A stretch of 64,000 nt of DNA, taken from Clostridium sp. C2-6-12 (lineage in GTDB: Bacteria > Bacillota > Clostridia > Clostridiales > Clostridiaceae). A program made the translations under genes and the position numbers. Each line of letters opens with the position of its first letter. Within the stretch, counting starts at the first letter, position 1. The notes beneath the pieces were generated by a model, which saw only the letters and a program-made list of their open reading frames with translations, made no database searches and had not been told where the DNA came from. Where the stretch lies: NCBI RefSeq assembly GCF_009928485.1, contig NZ_JAABNP010000006.1:124001-188000 (forward strand). Direction: 5' to 3'. Shown here piece after piece: positions 8,419 through 16,116 of this stretch.

Positions 8419-9867
8419 ATGATAAAAAATGAAATGTCTAGCATAAATTTTAAGTTGCTTTTTAATAAAGAAGAAGTTTGGGATTTTCAAAAGCTTATAA
8501 ATGATTTTGGACCTCGTTTAACTGGAAGTGCTTCTCATAAAAAATATAATGATTTAATTAAAGCTGAATTGGATAGTTATGGCTTGAAGGTTTTTGAGGA
8601 TAAATATACCTTTAATAAGTGGGAGGCAAAAAGTTGGAGATTAACTATAGAAAATAATACAGGAGAAATAGAAGAAATTCCTACCACCTTTTATTATCCT
8701 TATTCAGGTGAAACAGATAAAAAAGGAGTAAGTGGTGAGCTTATATACTGTGGTAGTGGAAGAGGCTTTAAAAAGGCAAAAGGAAAAATTGCAATTGTAG
8801 AGGTTAGTATTCCATTACTTCCTAGTTCTTTGATTTTAAAAAAGAGGAGTTCTATTCCAAAGACTGCTAATTTACCAAGGATAATTACTAACTCTGTTGT
8901 AGGTTCTGTATTAAAAGGTCCAAATTTAGAAAAGGCAGTAAAGGAAGGCGTATTAGGTGTTATTTGTATTTGGAAGAAGTTATCTTATGAAAATTCCCTA
9001 AATCAATATTTGCCATTTACAAGTGGATACAAAGGGTGTCCAAGTCTTTGGGTAGATGAAAAAACTGGAGATAAATTAAAGAAATTAGCTAAGAAAAAGG
9101 TAAAGGCTAATATGATATTAGAAGCAGTTATAGAAAAGGAAGCGGAAACTAATACAATTTATTCAGTATTGCCAGGAAAAAATTCAAAGGAAACTATAAT
9201 TATAAATACACATACAGATGGACCTAATGCTTGTGAAGAAAACGGGGGAATAGCTTTACTTGCTTTAGCTAAATATTTCTCTAAAATTCCATTAAGTGAG
9301 AGAAATCGTACAATAGTATTTGTATTTGTTACAGGTCATTTTCAGTTGCCTCAATTTGGAGTAAAAAATCGTCAAGCAACATCTAGATGGTTAGAGGAGC
9401 ATACTGAGCTTTGGGATGGAAGAAATTCTAATAAAAAAGCAGTAGCAGCTGTTACAATTGAGCATTTGGGATGCATGGAGTGGAAGGACGATGAAAAATA
9501 TTCGGCTTATAATCAAACAAATTCAATAGATCTTGAGTTGGTATATACAGGTAATAAGATTATGGACCAAATATATTTGAAGGCCTTAGAAGGAAGGAAG
9601 AAAATACGAACTGTTACATTAAGACCAAGGAATAATATTTATTTTGGTGAAGGACAACCTCTTTTTCAAGTTGGAATACCAACAATTTCACTAGTCACTG
9701 CACCAGACTATTTATGTAAATGTTCGAAAACAGGAGAAATTGAAAAGCTTGATATTGATCTTATGTATGAACAAATAATAACTTTTTTAAAAGCAATTTT
9801 AGAAATTGATAAAACACCAGTAGAAGTTTTAGGGAAAGTAGAAAAACAATCATATGGTGTTTTTTAG
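8419..9867 (+). CDS. PA-domain M28-like peptidase homolog with altered metal-site motifs
   Basis: 482 residues, no signal peptide, AAAGGAG before the ATG. The N-terminal part (NDFGPRLTGSASHKKYNDL) matches the start of M28-type aminopeptidases. A protease-associated insertion spans roughly residues 90-240. The catalytic core follows: ETIIINTHTDGPNACEENGG (about 255-275) and RTIVFVFVTGHF. In typical M28 enzymes these would read HxD...DDNxSG and GEE. Here HTDG keeps His and Asp, but EENGG replaces DDNxSG, and VTGHF lacks the catalytic Glu pair. So the fold is clear and the activity is doubtful. It is the only gene in its transcript and converges on a TetR gene. Confidence 0.7.
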   Translation: MIKNEMSSINFKLLFNKEEVWDFQKLINDFGPRLTGSASHKKYNDLIKAELDSYGLKVFEDKYTFNKWEAKSWRLTIENNTGEIEEIPTTFYYPYSGETDKKGVSGELIYCGSGRGFKKAKGKIAIVEVSIPLLPSSLILKKRSSIPKTANLPRIITNSVVGSVLKGPNLEKAVKEGVLGVICIWKKLSYENSLNQYLPFTSGYKGCPSLWVDEKTGDKLKKLAKKKVKANMILEAVIEKEAETNTIYSVLPGKNSKETIIINTHTDGPNACEENGGIALLALAKYFSKIPLSERNRTIVFVFVTGHFQLPQFGVKNRQATSRWLEEHTELWDGRNSNKKAVAAVTIEHLGCMEWKDDEKYSAYNQTNSIDLELVYTGNKIMDQIYLKALEGRKKIRTVTLRPRNNIYFGEGQPLFQVGIPTISLVTAPDYLCKCSKTGEIEKLDIDLMYEQIITFLKAILEIDKTPVEVLGKVEKQSYGVF

Positions 9868-9879
9868 AAAAGAGAAATT

Positions 9880-9921
9880 AAAATAGAAGGCTTAAATTTA
9901 TAGAATACAGCCGTCTATTTT
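9880..9921. terminator. Bidirectional terminator between peptidase and TetR genes
   Basis: AAAATAGAAGGC pairs with GCCGTCTATTTT; A/T runs on both flanks serve both convergent genes. Confidence 0.65.
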
Positions 9922-9926
9922 AATTC

Positions 9927-10487
9927 CTAAGTTTTTGGAAGTATTTTATATTGAAAGCGTCTAGACAATTCAACCATTTCTTCAGGAGATTCTTTCATTC
10001 CATTTAATAACCAAACCTTTATGGTTGAAATATAACCGTCTATAATAAATGCACTATAATATTCAAGTTCTCTAGTACTCAGATATTTTAAGTGAGAAGA
10101 CCAGAGTAAATTGTATTGAGTCTTTATAGAATGGCTCAACTTGTCCCATAAGGTGCTTCCTGTATTTGAATTTAAAAGTACTACTAATAATTCATTATAT
10201 TGAATAACACATCTATAAAGGTTAAGTAAAAAGTCGCATTGATTTAAAATATCATGATCTTTATAGGAACTTATAATTTCATCAAAAACTTCATTTTCTA
10301 AATGAAAAAGCAAGTCATTAACCGTTTTATAATGAAGATAAAAAGTTGCTCTATTAATATCAGCAAGTTCCGAAATTTCACGAACTGAAATCTGATTTAT
10401 ATTTTTTGATTTTAATAATTCAATTAATGCATTTATTAGTTGTTTTTGAGTGCGTCGGAAACGTCTATCTTTTTTTTCATGGATCAT
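9927..10487 (-). CDS. TetR/AcrR family regulator (TetR_C_8-type)
   Basis: 186 residues. Residues 9-57 form a TetR helix-turn-helix (TQKQLINALIELL...ISVREISELADINRATFYLH). The C-terminal ligand domain (YSAFIIDGYISTIKVWLLNG) fits the TetR_C_8 type seen in DhaS-like regulators of Firmicutes. GGGAGGG lies before the ATG. It is convergent with the M28-like gene and has no obvious target adjacent; autoregulation or control of distant genes is likely. Ligand unknown. Confidence 0.85.
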   Translation of the reverse strand: MIHEKKDRRFRRTQKQLINALIELLKSKNINQISVREISELADINRATFYLHYKTVNDLLFHLENEVFDEIISSYKDHDILNQCDFLLNLYRCVIQYNELLVVLLNSNTGSTLWDKLSHSIKTQYNLLWSSHLKYLSTRELEYYSAFIIDGYISTIKVWLLNGMKESPEEMVELSRRFQYKILPKT

Positions 10488-10705
10488 TTTTGATTCCCTC
10501 CCTATTTAATTTGCAAATAAGTCAAAACTGTTGAATAAATAACGCTTCAGCTATATTTGGCACATTGTCAAACAGATATTAGGATAATATAATCAATGTT
10601 AGTAAATTAATATAAAGTTGTCAATTATATTTGCAATAAATGAAGTGGTGTTTTTATAAAAAATAACAATTCAAAACAGACATGTATGCGGACACAAAAT
10701 TTTAA

Positions 10706-11152
10706 ATAATAGATACCAAGCCAGAAAGAGATTTAATTCATTACGTTTGGGTGGCAATTGTGATTTTAGCTGGTAAGGTTAATTTAGAAGGGGAGTTATA
10801 TCTCTGAAAAAATATTCCATATACATTAGAAACTTTGGCAATAGAATTTAATAGAGATGTAAATCTAGTTAAGTTAGCTTTAGATGTATTAATTGAATTA
10901 CAAATGATTGAAATTACTGAACATAATATTTATAGAGTAAAAAATTTTGCTAAGCATCAAAATATTAAAACCAAAAACAAAAATGAAGAATCAGAAGAAG
11001 GGATGAGTACAAATAAGCAAGAAATTAATGTGATTGAAAGCTTAGAAAAGCAAATATGTGATAATAAAGAAAATCAAGCTGGAGGTATAAAAATTGAGAA
11101 TAAAAAAGATAACATTAAATTCATAATGGATTATTTTGTTTTAAAACTTTAA
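10706..11152 (+). pseudogene. Remnant of a phage replisome-organizer / DnaD-like gene
   Basis: One reading frame from 10706 reads RDLIHYVWVAIVILAGKVNL, then GELYL, a TGA stop at 10805-10807, then KNIPYTLETLAIEFNRDVN and NIYRVKNFAKHQNIK. This is the N-terminal winged-helix domain of phage replisome organizers, which normally runs unbroken through this point. The start codon region is lost, since a TAA lies at 10703 in frame. After NIK the sequence is lysine/glutamate-rich and ends at residue 105 of the downstream frame without the DnaD-like C-terminal domain. Translation of 10835-11152 from a TTG is possible but there is no good ribosome site. I read it as a decayed prophage gene. Confidence 0.75.
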
Positions 11153-11281
11153 TTAAAAATTATTTCTATAATTAAAGATTATTTATCTAACATTTTGAAA
11201 TTAAGAGTATACGAAAGCAGAAGAACTCTATTATAATAATATTTATGTAACTTGATATTATAGAAAATTGGAGATATTTTT

Positions 11282-12421
11282 ATGGATAAATCAATAGAGG
11301 TTTTAAAGATTACAAATTATGATAAATTTAAATGTATAGCAGATAAATGTAAATTTACCTGTTGTGATGGATGGGATGTAAGCATAGATGCTGATACCTA
11401 TAACAAATGGAAAAAAGACAATTGCACTCAAATTCTAAGTAAGATAAAAATGGAGAAATCAGAAAGTGTTGCGGGTTATTTTATTAATAAGGAAAATCAT
11501 GAACCATGCCCATTTTTAGATACACAAGGATTATGCCAGATAGTAAAAAATCATGGAGAAGAATATATATCATCAACATGTCATAAGTTTCCTAGAATAG
11601 AAAATAAATTTGAAGTTAGAAGTGAATTTTCATTATCCTGTGCATGTCCAGAAGTAGTAGAAATAATAAGCAGTATATCAGGAAAAATAAGTATGCTTCC
11701 AGAAAATCATAAGGAGATAAAAAATACTTTATTAGAACTTAAAATTAGAGAAAATGTGATTAATATTATGCAGCAGGAGGATTTTTTATTAGAAGAGAAA
11801 TTACTTGTTAGTTTTCAAATGTTATCAAATATTTTAGAAGAAGACTTTGATGAAAATGTGGTATTAGAAGAACTAGGAAAATTTAAGAACAGAGAGTTTA
11901 TACAAAAACATATAGAAGTTTACAAGGAAATAGATTCAAACATAAATGAGTCAGTTGAAGAAATTAACTATCTATTGTTAGATATTATAAAGAATTATAA
12001 AGAAGTATCTAGTTTTGAGCTTCTTTTAAAAGATATTTCTGATTTTGGAGAAACTGCAAAAATTGAAAAGCTTTCAGCTAAGTGGCAAGATTATAAAAAT
12101 CTATTTAAACAATATGATGAGTTTGTTGAAAATTGGCTTGTATCTGATATTTTAAGCAGTTGCATAAGTAGTGATGCTGAAGAACTTATAATTTCCTTTC
12201 AAATGATTATGTTAGAGTATTTACTAGTAAGGTATGCTGTATTTTTAAAATATTGTATAAATAAAAATAAGGAAATAGAGCTTCAGGATATAAAAGATTA
12301 TATAGTAGTTTTTTCTAGAATTATAGGTAATAATACTGACGCTGTTATAGAGTTTTTAAGAGATGGTTTTGAAGACCCAGTTTTAGAAATTGGATATTTG
12401 TGTTTCATAAGTTTGTTTTAA
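11282..12421 (+). CDS. fliB: Flagellin lysine N-methylase FliB, paralog 1
   Basis: 379 residues. The FliB cysteine pattern is intact: C18, C23 and the C27-C28 pair (KCKFTCCDGW), then CPFLDTQGLCQIV, STCHKFPRI and SCACPEVV. These cysteines bind the metal/Fe-S centre reported for FliB, which methylates surface lysines of flagellin in some bacteria. The C-terminal half is helical with few landmarks. No flagellar gene lies in the window, so the substrate could be flagellin encoded elsewhere or another protein. The second copy at 16117-17337 keeps the first four cysteines at the same residue numbers, showing common origin, but they have diverged strongly elsewhere. Confidence 0.82.
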   Translation: MDKSIEVLKITNYDKFKCIADKCKFTCCDGWDVSIDADTYNKWKKDNCTQILSKIKMEKSESVAGYFINKENHEPCPFLDTQGLCQIVKNHGEEYISSTCHKFPRIENKFEVRSEFSLSCACPEVVEIISSISGKISMLPENHKEIKNTLLELKIRENVINIMQQEDFLLEEKLLVSFQMLSNILEEDFDENVVLEELGKFKNREFIQKHIEVYKEIDSNINESVEEINYLLLDIIKNYKEVSSFELLLKDISDFGETAKIEKLSAKWQDYKNLFKQYDEFVENWLVSDILSSCISSDAEELIISFQMIMLEYLLVRYAVFLKYCINKNKEIELQDIKDYIVVFSRIIGNNTDAVIEFLRDGFEDPVLEIGYLCFISLF

Positions 12422-12556
12422 GCAGATCATCATAATGGAGCAACATTTAAATATAAATAATAGTTTTATTGAAGTTAATTACAATTTAAAGTAAAATTTT
12501 TATAAGGAAATAATATAAGAAGCATATTTAATATAAATTGAGATAGAGGTGTGCTT

Positions 12557-13270
12557 ATGATTAATGTTGCTATTTGTGATGAGATGGAGAAACATAGAAA
12601 GTATCTTGAAGGTTTAATCAGAGAATATTTTGTAACATTAACTTATGACATTCATATTATTAATTTTACATCTGGGGAGCAGTTAATTAATTATTATATT
12701 TGTGAAAAGTCAGAAATAGATATTATATTTCTTGATGTTTATTTAGGACAAGATAATGGAATAGAAGTAGCAAAAAAGATAAGAGAATTTGATGAAGTGG
12801 TGAAGTTTGTTTTTACAACTACTAGTACAGAATATGCATTAGAAAGTTTTTGTGTCTTTCCATTCAACTACTTAATAAAACCTATTGATAAAGATAGGTT
12901 GTTTAAAGTGCTTAAACATGCAATTTTATTAATTGATAAAGAAAAGCAAAAAAGTATAGTGATCAAGTTTGATAATGAAATGCACACTATATTTTTTAAA
13001 GATATTAAATATATTGAAAGCTTTGGGAAGAAAATCAATATATATACTAAAAAGGGCATACTTAGCTTTAATTCTAAGCTAGATCAAGTGGAAGCAAAAA
13101 TAAATGATAAAAGATTTCTGCGTTGTCACAAGAGTTTTCTTGTTAATATGGATTATATTTCAGGTATTGAGGATTATTCATTTAGGTTGTTAGATAATAG
13201 TGAAGTGCCTATTAAGCAGAGAGAATTTTCAAATATTAAAGAAAGTTATTATTCTTATTGTTATAAATAG
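12557..13270 (+). CDS. LytTR-family response regulator (orphan)
   Basis: 237 residues from the ATG at 12557, which has GAGGTG at the right distance; the GTG at 12551 overlaps that site. An N-terminal receiver (VAICDEMEKHRKYLEG, phosphoacceptor Asp in IIFLDVYLG near residue 57, Lys in NYLIKPIDKDR) is joined to a LytTR DNA-binding domain (IKYIESFGKKINIYT, FLRCHKSFLVN). AgrA/VirR-type regulators of this build usually respond to peptide or surface signals. No histidine kinase is adjacent, so its partner is elsewhere or it acts alone. Confidence 0.88.
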   Translation: MINVAICDEMEKHRKYLEGLIREYFVTLTYDIHIINFTSGEQLINYYICEKSEIDIIFLDVYLGQDNGIEVAKKIREFDEVVKFVFTTTSTEYALESFCVFPFNYLIKPIDKDRLFKVLKHAILLIDKEKQKSIVIKFDNEMHTIFFKDIKYIESFGKKINIYTKKGILSFNSKLDQVEAKINDKRFLRCHKSFLVNMDYISGIEDYSFRLLDNSEVPIKQREFSNIKESYYSYCYK

Positions 13271-13343
13271 ATTTATGCATATATATATTGAAAGAAAATT
13301 TATCAAATATAAGGACATTTTATATATAAGTACAAAAATAATT

Positions 13344-13374
13344 AGCAGAGTGGGGGAACACTCTGCTTTATAAT
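13344..13374. terminator. Terminator between LytTR gene and coiled-coil gene
   Basis: AGCAGAGTG and CACTCTGCT form a perfect 9-bp stem with T/A-rich flanks on both sides, so it can serve both convergent genes. Confidence 0.75.
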
Positions 13375-13427
13375 TAGGAAAGGTTATCTATTAATTTAGT
13401 CATATTTCTAAATTAAGAAGGTTAAAT

Positions 13428-13739
13428 TTAAGCATAAGCATCTAAAAAATTCGATTTAATCATGGAAGCTTGAGGTGCACTTTTTTGTGCATTTGACCTA
13501 GATGCTTGAAGCTTTTGATTCTGGCTTTGTATTATTGAATCTTGTTTTTGTATTTGTTGCTGTTGATCTTGAACTTTTGTTTGATATTTTTGTATTTGTT
13601 GTTGTTGGTTTTGTAATTCTGATTCTTGATCTTGAATTTTGGATTGTTGACTTTGAATTTTCATTTGCTGTGAAGATAACTTAGCTTGTAAATTATTCAC
13701 ATTATATTGATTTGAAGTTCCGCTTAGAGCTATAGACAT
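13428..13739 (-). CDS. Small glutamine-rich coiled-coil protein, unknown function
   Basis: 103 residues from the ATG at 13739, placed about 11 bases after AAAGGGAGGTG. A GTG at 13751 is in frame but lies inside that site. From about residue 17 to 80 the protein is a run of eight heptads (KIQSQQS, KIQDQES, ELQNQQQ, QIQKYQT, KVQDQQQ, QIQKQDS, IIQSQNQ, KLQ) with Ile/Leu/Val exactly every seventh residue and Gln filling most other positions. This predicts a long rod-like, probably parallel, homo-oligomer. The N-terminus (SIALSGTSNQYNVNN) and the C-terminus (SMIKSNFLDAYA) are short caps. No membrane segment or signal peptide. I do not recognise a named family. Confidence 0.72.
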   Translation of the reverse strand: MSIALSGTSNQYNVNNLQAKLSSQQMKIQSQQSKIQDQESELQNQQQQIQKYQTKVQDQQQQIQKQDSIIQSQNQKLQASRSNAQKSAPQASMIKSNFLDAYA

Positions 13740-13967
13740 AGTCGCCTGCACCTCCCTTTACAAAAATATTAAAATTAATATAAAGATAAATAACATTAAA
13801 ATACTCTATTATATTTAAAGTTTAACATAATTTTTTGGGGATTTGCTTATTGTAGCAAAAATGACAGTTTTTAAAGCAAAAATAGCATTGATATTTTGAA
13901 AGAGAAAGTGTATTAATGCAGACTTTACTGGAGTTAAGTTAGGAGAGTTAAGATTTATTATACCGTA

Positions 13968-14015
13968 TTGACAAAAGAATTTAATTGAGTTAAAATTAGT
14001 TCGTACTCGAACGAA
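13968..14015 (+). promoter_or_regulatory. Promoter of the marR operon with overlapping inverted-repeat operator
   Basis: TTGACA (13968-13973), 17-bp spacer, TAAAAT (13991-13996). The 16-bp palindrome TTCGTACTCGAACGAA (14000-14015) lies across the expected start point, the classic place for repression. Its near-copy occurs again at 14483. Confidence 0.8.
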
Positions 14016-14027
14016 TGAGGTGAGGAA

Positions 14028-14462
14028 ATGAAAAAAGGATGTATATTGGGTAAAATAAATGAAATTAATTCTATTTCAAATAAATTTATTGCAAAAAAAA
14101 TAAAAGAAGAGAATTTACCCATATTACTAAATCATATACCATTATTTTATATACTTCCTGAAGATGGCAGCGCGATGATTTTTAACGAAATATCAAGCAC
14201 ATGGGAAATATCCAAATCTTCTTTATCAGACATTATTAATAAATATGAAAGTCAAGGATTAATAAAAAAATGTGATTGTTCTGAAGATAAAAGAAGTGTA
14301 TATATAAGCTTAAAACCAGAAGCTTTATATATAGTAAAAATACTTAGAAATATAGAAGCTGAATTTTTAAACTTTTTGCTGAATAATTTTAATAATGATG
14401 AAAAGCAAACCTTTGAAGAAAACATTGATAAAGCTTTAAAAAGTATAAAAAAAATACTATGA
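14028..14462 (+). CDS. MarR family transcriptional regulator
   Basis: 144 residues with the MarR winged helix: AMIFNEISSTWEISKSSLSD (about residues 49-68), GLIKKCDCSEDKRSVYISL with the wing, and helical N- and C-termini for dimerisation. GAGGTGAGG precedes the ATG. It heads an operon with a nitroreductase and a DsbA-family protein and is flanked by two near-identical palindromes, so autorepression and control of the two enzymes are likely. Two cysteines in KKCDCSED, in the wing, could be a redox or metal switch; this is inference from the thiol and flavin enzymes downstream. Confidence 0.85.
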   Translation: MKKGCILGKINEINSISNKFIAKKIKEENLPILLNHIPLFYILPEDGSAMIFNEISSTWEISKSSLSDIINKYESQGLIKKCDCSEDKRSVYISLKPEALYIVKILRNIEAEFLNFLLNNFNNDEKQTFEENIDKALKSIKKIL

Positions 14463-14482
14463 GTATTTTTTTAAAGAATTAG

Positions 14483-14498
14483 TTCGTTCACGTACGAA
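14483..14498 (+). promoter_or_regulatory. Second MarR operator between marR and the nitroreductase gene
   Basis: TTCGTTCACGTACGAA. Its reverse complement, TTCGTACGTGAACGAA, matches the operator at 14000-14015 in 14 of 16 positions. It sits 23 bases before the nitroreductase start. Confidence 0.75.
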
Positions 14499-14520
14499 AA
14501 AGATATGAGGAGAAATTAAA

Positions 14521-15081
14521 ATGAATGAAATATTAAAGGTTATAAAAGAAAGAAGAACTACAAGGAAATTCAAAGCAGAGCAAATAAAGGAAGAAGAATT
14601 ACAAGCTATAATTGAAGCAGGAATATATGCACCAAGTGCTCATAACATGCAATCTTGGAATTTTACAGTTATACAAAATTCAGAGTTAATTAAAGAGTTA
14701 AATATTGAAGCAAAAGAAGCAGCTAAGGATTTTTCAGATGAATTACTTAGGAAAATGGCTAATAATGATAAGTTTGATAGTTTTTATGGAGCACCCACAG
14801 TTATTATAGTTTCAGGGAATGATAATGGAATGATGCCTCAAGTGGATTGTGCAGCGGCAACAGAAAATATGCTTATTGCAGCAGAATCTTTAGATATAGG
14901 GTCTTGTTGGAATGGTTTTGTAAGCATATTATTTAATAGTGAAAAAGGAGCACAATATAAAAGTAAATTAAGTATTCCAGAAGGATATACACCATATTAT
15001 GCAGTGTTGCTTGGATATAAAGATGTAAAAATAAGCAAAGCTCCAGAAAGAAAAGCCAATACAGTACAATACATGAGATGA
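14521..15081 (+). CDS. Nitroreductase family FMN oxidoreductase
   Basis: 186 residues. The N-terminal RRTTRKFKAEQIKEEELQAI with APSAHNMQSW (about residues 39-48) is the FMN-binding start of the nitroreductase fold, and AAATENMLIAAESLDIGSCW (about 115-134) the second conserved block. Such enzymes reduce nitro compounds, quinones or flavins with NAD(P)H in the cytoplasm. TGAGGAG precedes the ATG; 26 bases separate it from the downstream DsbA-family gene. Regulation by the upstream MarR through the operator at 14483 is likely. Exact substrate unknown. Confidence 0.88.
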   Translation: MNEILKVIKERRTTRKFKAEQIKEEELQAIIEAGIYAPSAHNMQSWNFTVIQNSELIKELNIEAKEAAKDFSDELLRKMANNDKFDSFYGAPTVIIVSGNDNGMMPQVDCAAATENMLIAAESLDIGSCWNGFVSILFNSEKGAQYKSKLSIPEGYTPYYAVLLGYKDVKISKAPERKANTVQYMR

Positions 15082-15107
15082 GATTATAAAAATGAGGAGG
15101 AATTAAC

Positions 15108-15830
15108 ATGAAAATAGAGGTATGGTCAGATTTTGTATGCCCATTTTGTTATATAGGAAAAAGAAGATTAGAGATGGCTTTAAATGACTTTGAACATAAA
15201 GAAGAAGTCGAATTGGTAGTTAAAAGCTTTGAACTTGATCCAAAATCAAAAAAGAAATTTGATGAAAGTATACATGAAATTATAGCTAAAAAATATGGAA
15301 TATCAGTAGAACAAGCTAAAGCTTCTAACGATCAAATATCAGCACAAGCTAAGGAAATTGGTCTTAACTATAATTTTGATGATATAAAACCAACAAATAC
15401 TTTTGATGCTCATAGATTATCTCATTATGCTAAAACAGAAGGAAAGATGAATGAGCTATCAGAAAGAATTTTAAAAGCTTATTTTGTTGAGGCAATGGAT
15501 ATATCCGATTATGGGGTGTTAACTAAGCTTGCTGATGAAGTAGGGCTTGATAGAGTTAAAGCTTTAGAGGTTTTGGAAACAGGAAAATATGCAGCAGAAG
15601 TAAGAAAAGATGAAGAAGAAGCTTCAAAGCTTAATATAACTGGAGTACCTTACTTTGTATTTAATAGCAAATATGCTATTTCAGGAGCACAACCTATAGA
15701 GTTGTTTTTAAGGACTCTTAAAAAAGTAAAAAATGAAGAAATATCAGCTTCAATAAAGCCTTTAGAAAATGTTCAAGATGAAAAAGAGCCTAATTCAGGA
15801 AAATGTGTTGATGGAAAATGTGAAATTTAA
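15108..15830 (+). CDS. DsbA-family thiol oxidoreductase, FrnE-like
   Basis: 240 residues. A thioredoxin-fold start (MKIEVWSDFVCPFCYIGKRR) holds the CPFC motif, C11 and C14; the helical insertion and the cis-proline loop (ITGVPYFVF) are present. The family includes FrnE and 2-hydroxychromene-2-carboxylate isomerase-like proteins. At the extreme C-terminus, GKCVDGKCEI adds C233 and C238, a CX4C pair like that described in Deinococcus FrnE, suggesting a second redox or metal site. No signal peptide, so it acts in the cytoplasm. Third gene of the marR operon; stress defence against thiol- or quinone-reactive compounds is the inferred setting. Confidence 0.85.
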   Translation: MKIEVWSDFVCPFCYIGKRRLEMALNDFEHKEEVELVVKSFELDPKSKKKFDESIHEIIAKKYGISVEQAKASNDQISAQAKEIGLNYNFDDIKPTNTFDAHRLSHYAKTEGKMNELSERILKAYFVEAMDISDYGVLTKLADEVGLDRVKALEVLETGKYAAEVRKDEEEASKLNITGVPYFVFNSKYAISGAQPIELFLRTLKKVKNEEISASIKPLENVQDEKEPNSGKCVDGKCEI

Positions 15831-15890
15831 AATGTAGGATTACTAAGAACATGAATCAAATATATAATTATATATTTTTTTAATTAAATG

Positions 15891-15943
15891 CTTGCTATAT
15901 GAAAGGTTTAAGCAAAACTTTTTATATAGCAAGTAATTTTTTT
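15891..15943 (+). terminator. Terminator of the marR operon
   Basis: CTTGCTATAT pairs with ATATAGCAAG; the arms extend inward (AAAgGTTT / AaACtTTT) and a T-run follows. Confidence 0.75.
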
Positions 15944-16116
15944 CCTAAAATCAAACATATACAGCTTATAGATATTAAAAACTTACAGTGGGGAAAGTCG
16001 GCTTTTTTGAAATTTACAAATTAAAATGGAAAACTATAAGGCAAATATTATGGTAGAATTATTAAAGAGACATTATTGGAATATTTCATTTGATATTAGA
16101 ATAATAGGAGAAAAAA

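Noticed and set aside
13502..13684. 60-codon plus-strand frame opposite the coiled-coil gene
   Set aside because: Val/Phe/Leu-rich antisense reading of CAA/CAG-rich codons; the minus-strand gene has the ribosome site and heptad pattern.
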